This document shows positions 6,030 through 8,233 of a DNA stretch of 8,233 nucleotides, piece by piece. The translations under genes were made by a program, and so were the position numbers. Location: positions 2,733,725 to 2,741,957 of the forward strand of contig CP070753.1 in NCBI GenBank assembly GCA_020348765.1, in the 5' to 3' direction. Source of the stretch: Burkholderiales bacterium (GTDB lineage Bacteria; Pseudomonadota; Gammaproteobacteria; Burkholderiales; Burkholderiaceae_E). Below the pieces are notes generated by a model. That model worked only from the letters and a program-made list of their open reading frames with translations, was not told the DNA's origin and made no database searches. Position 1 is the first letter of the stretch; every line of letters starts with the position of its first letter.

Positions 6030-7648
6030 GCCGCCCGCCGGCGCCGATCGCCGCGCCCGGGCCGCGGGCGCTGGTCGCGCTGCTCGCGGCGCTGACCGCG
6101 TACCGGTTGGCGATGATCGCGCTGGCGCCGTACACGCTGTCGGTCGACGAGGCGCAGTACTGGACCTGGTCCAGGGAGCTCGCGGCCGGCTACTATTCCA
6201 AGCCGCCGGTGATCGCCTGGGGCATCGCAGCCACGACCGCACTGCTCGGCGATTCGGAGTTCGGGGTCCGGGCGCTTTCGGCGCTGCTGTACCTGGCCAG
6301 CGCGCTCGCGGTCGGTGCGCTGGCGCGCGAACTCGGTGCCCGGGACGCGGCCGGCTGGGCCGCGCTCGGGTTCCTGTCCATGCCCGGCATCTCCCATTAC
6401 GCGCGCGCGATGACCGTCGACGCCTGGCTGCTGCTGTTCTGGTCGCTGGCGCTGCTCGGCCTGGTCCGCGCGCTGCGCACCGACGGCTGGCGTGACTGGC
6501 TGCTGACCGGTGTCGCGGCCGGGCTCGGCCTGATGAGCAAGTACACGATGGGCGCATTCGGCCTGCTGGCGGCCGCATGGCTGGTGGCCGCACCCGAGCG
6601 CCGCGCGCGCCTGCGCAGTCCGCGGCCGTGGGTCGCGGCCCTGGTGGCGCTGGCGGTCTTCGCACCGAACGTACTGTGGAACGTCGAATACGGATTCCCG
6701 ACCCTGCGGCACACGGCCGAGATCTCGGGGCTGGAACGGGTCGCACTGCGCCCGGCGCAGGCGCTGGGCTTCGTGGCCGGGCAGTGGATCTACATGGGAC
6801 CGCTGCTGGGCCTGCTCGGTTTTGTCGCCTGGTTCCACGCACTTCGCCGCGGGCGGCTCGACGGCGAAGCCGTGGATCCCCGCGCGCAGGCGCTGCTCTG
6901 GTTCTCGCTGCCGCTGATCGGGCTGGTCGCGATCATGGGGCTGTTCGGCCGCGCGCTGGCCAACTGGGCCGCGCCCGCGACGATCGCCTGGTCGCTGCTG
7001 ACCGTGGCATGGCTGGTGCGCAGCGGCCGGCCCGGCCTTCTCGGGACCGCGGTGGTGCTGAACCTGCTGCTGCTGGCGCCGATCCACCACTTCGACCCGA
7101 TTGCGCGCGCGCTCGGCATCGAGTTGAGTGCGAACACCGATCCGTACAAGCGGGTACGCGGCTGGGACGCGTTCGGCGCCGAGGTGGCCGGCATCCTGGC
7201 CCGGTACCCGGACGCCATGCTGCTGGTCGACACGCGCGAGCTGGCGGCGCAGGCCGCCTTCTATGCCTCGGTGCCGCCGCGGCGCATCCGGGTCTGGAAC
7301 CCCGGCGCCCGGATCGACAACCACTACGCGCTCGTGGCTTCGCTGCGCGACCCGGATGATCGGGCGTATCTGTATCTCGGTCGCTGCATCGACCCGGAAC
7401 AGCTGCGTGCGAGTTTCGCCGGCTACCGGCGGCTCGACGAGATCCGCGTGCCGGTTCACGACGACTATGCGATCCGCACGCATGCGGCCGTGCTCGAGGG
7501 ATTCGCGGGCATCGCAGCGCGTGCGGACGGCGCGGCCCGAACAGGAGGACGCGATGAGCGAAGCGACGCAGCGGCCGCCGGCGGCGGCGAGCCAGGACGA
7601 GCCGGATCGGAGCGCGCCCCGCCAGACGCGGCTTGTCTATTTCGGTGA
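6026..7648 (+). CDS. ArnT/PMT-like GT39 membrane glycosyltransferase
   Basis: A 540-residue polytopic inner-membrane protein predicted to use a polyprenyl-phosphate-linked sugar and transfer it to an acceptor on the periplasmic side. After the first membrane helix (about 14-34) comes SVDEAQYW with Asp41-Glu42, the acidic loop motif of GT39 enzymes, then YYSKPPVIAW (56-65), equivalent to the KPP motif of ArnT. Asp132 in AMTVDAW and NVEYGFPTLRH are also family-like. About ten hydrophobic segments run to roughly residue 360, followed by a soluble domain starting near ANTDPYKRVRGWDAFG, also as in ArnT-type proteins. The GTG start overlaps the GT2 stop as GTGA, implying translational coupling. The absence of arnA- and arnB-type genes nearby argues against Ara4N as the sugar, though they could be elsewhere. 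The last 31 residues overlap the DsbA-like gene, are Gly/Ala/Arg-rich and do not look like part of the fold. Function class is solid; sugar and acceptor are inferred. Confidence 0.9.
   Translation: MSRPPAPIAAPGPRALVALLAALTAYRLAMIALAPYTLSVDEAQYWTWSRELAAGYYSKPPVIAWGIAATTALLGDSEFGVRALSALLYLASALAVGALARELGARDAAGWAALGFLSMPGISHYARAMTVDAWLLLFWSLALLGLVRALRTDGWRDWLLTGVAAGLGLMSKYTMGAFGLLAAAWLVAAPERRARLRSPRPWVAALVALAVFAPNVLWNVEYGFPTLRHTAEISGLERVALRPAQALGFVAGQWIYMGPLLGLLGFVAWFHALRRGRLDGEAVDPRAQALLWFSLPLIGLVAIMGLFGRALANWAAPATIAWSLLTVAWLVRSGRPGLLGTAVVLNLLLLAPIHHFDPIARALGIELSANTDPYKRVRGWDAFGAEVAGILARYPDAMLLVDTRELAAQAAFYASVPPRRIRVWNPGARIDNHYALVASLRDPDDRAYLYLGRCIDPEQLRASFAGYRRLDEIRVPVHDDYAIRTHAAVLEGFAGIAARADGAARTGGRDERSDAAAAGGGEPGRAGSERAPPDAACLFR
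7543..7548 (+). promoter_or_regulatory. Ribosome binding site AGGAGG for the DsbA-like gene
   Basis: A full-consensus AGGAGG sits 5 nt before the ATG at 7554. It is the strongest Shine-Dalgarno in the window and lies inside the GT39 coding frame, supporting a DsbA-like start well before the GT39 stop. Confidence 0.88.
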
Positions 7649-8233
7649 CGCGATGTGCTCCTGGTGCTACGGCTTCGCGCCGCAGATCGAGCGCATGCGT
7701 GCCGCGCTGGCCGATCGCGCCGGCTTTCGGCTGTTCGCCGGCGGCCTGCGTCCGTACACGCGCGAGCCGATGGACGAAGGTCGCCGGACGCAGATCCGCG
7801 AGCACTGGGAACATGTCGCGCAGGCTTCGGGCCAGCCGTTCGACCATGCGTTCTTCGAGCGCGAAGGCTTCGTCTACGACACCGAGCCGGCTTCGCGCGC
7901 GGTGGTCACGATGCGCGGCCGGGCGCCGCAGCGGGCGCTCGACTACATGCACGCGATCCAGACCGCGTTCTATGCCGAGAACCGCGACGTCACCGACGAG
8001 TCCACGCTGGCCGAGATCGCGACCCGGTTCGTCGCCGATCGCGAGCAGTTCCTGCAAGCACTGCGTTCGGACGCGATGAAGGCGGCCGTGCGCGAGGACT
8101 TCGCGGCCGCGGCCAGCGCCGGCGTGACCGGGTTCCCGACGCTGCTGCTCGAGACGCCGCGCCAGACCTATCTGGTCACGCAGGGCTATGTCAAGGCCGA
8201 AGGCCTGCTGCCGGCGCTCCTCGAGGTGATCGA
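7554..8233 (+). CDS. DsbA-family thiol-disulfide oxidoreductase (3' end outside window)
   Basis: An open frame of 226 codons with no stop before the window edge. The first 24 residues are polar and low in complexity. The thioredoxin-like strand TRLVYFGD then leads to DAMCSWCYGF, with the redox motif Cys35-Ser-Trp-Cys38. A helical insertion follows, and GVTGFPTLLLE supplies the cis-Pro195 loop that pairs with CxxC in this fold. The CSWCYGF form and compact size fit the predicted protein-disulfide isomerase group of the DsbA superfamily (COG3531-like) rather than classical periplasmic DsbA. No signal peptide is visible, so a cytoplasmic location is likely. A family length of a little over 200 residues means only a few residues are probably missing. 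The ATG at 7554 is chosen for its AGGAGG; a later ATG at 7652 would delete the first beta strand. It overlaps the GT39 gene by 95 nt. A link to the glycan pathway is not evident beyond adjacency. Confidence 0.9.
   Translation, partial: MSEATQRPPAAASQDEPDRSAPRQTRLVYFGDAMCSWCYGFAPQIERMRAALADRAGFRLFAGGLRPYTREPMDEGRRTQIREHWEHVAQASGQPFDHAFFEREGFVYDTEPASRAVVTMRGRAPQRALDYMHAIQTAFYAENRDVTDESTLAEIATRFVADREQFLQALRSDAMKAAVREDFAAAASAGVTGFPTLLLETPRQTYLVTQGYVKAEGLLPALLEVI

Noticed and set aside
5975..7483. Long minus-strand open frame (about 500 codons) opposite the GT39 gene
   Set aside because: Composition is Arg/Gln/Gly/Pro-rich without domains, mirroring the codon bias of the GT39 gene on the other strand.
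1..8233. CRISPR arrays, tRNA or rRNA genes, insertion sequences, attachment sites
   Set aside because: I saw no spaced direct repeats, cloverleaf-like segments, transposase motifs or terminal inverted repeats; coding density leaves only two spacers, both under 220 nt.

Overview
The window is GC-rich, tightly packed bacterial DNA with strong G/C bias at third codon positions. It looks like a proteobacterium. Burkholderiales or a nearby betaproteobacterial lineage is my best guess, based on base composition, a single-chain pyruvate carboxylase and a TGnTAGAAT promoter element, but this is inference and no rRNA or marker gene is present. I see no tRNA, rRNA, CRISPR array, insertion sequence or phage gene.

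Layout: (1) nt 1-1238, plus strand, the 3' part of a pyruvate carboxylase gene, entering from the left and ending in a biotin carrier domain. (2) nt 1241-2248, plus strand, a UDP-glucuronate 4-epimerase that starts 2 nt after the carboxylase stop. (3) nt 2249-2366, a convergent spacer with a GC-rich hairpin. (4) nt 2367-3737, minus strand, UDP-glucose 6-dehydrogenase (ugd). (5) nt 3738-3955, a divergent control region with an extended -10 promoter and a 9-bp tandem repeat. (6) nt 3956-7648, plus strand, three overlapping genes: a UPF0104/LPG-synthase-TM membrane protein, a polyprenyl-phosphate-type GT2 glycosyltransferase with two C-terminal membrane segments, and an ArnT/PMT-like GT39 membrane glycosyltransferase. 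(7) nt 7554 to the right edge, a DsbA-fold CxxC oxidoreductase whose start lies inside the GT39 frame; the gene is cut by the window end.

The five central genes read as one pathway. Ugd oxidises UDP-glucose to UDP-glucuronate, and the epimerase turns this into UDP-galacturonate. The GT2 enzyme would load the sugar onto undecaprenyl phosphate. The UPF0104 protein may help move or present the lipid-linked sugar across the inner membrane. The GT39 enzyme would then transfer it to an acceptor on the periplasmic side, perhaps lipid A or LPS core. This parallels the rhizobial RgtE plus RgtA-D galacturonosylation route, but here nucleotide-sugar supply, carrier loading and transfer are all clustered. 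The exact sugar and acceptor are inferred, not shown by the sequence.
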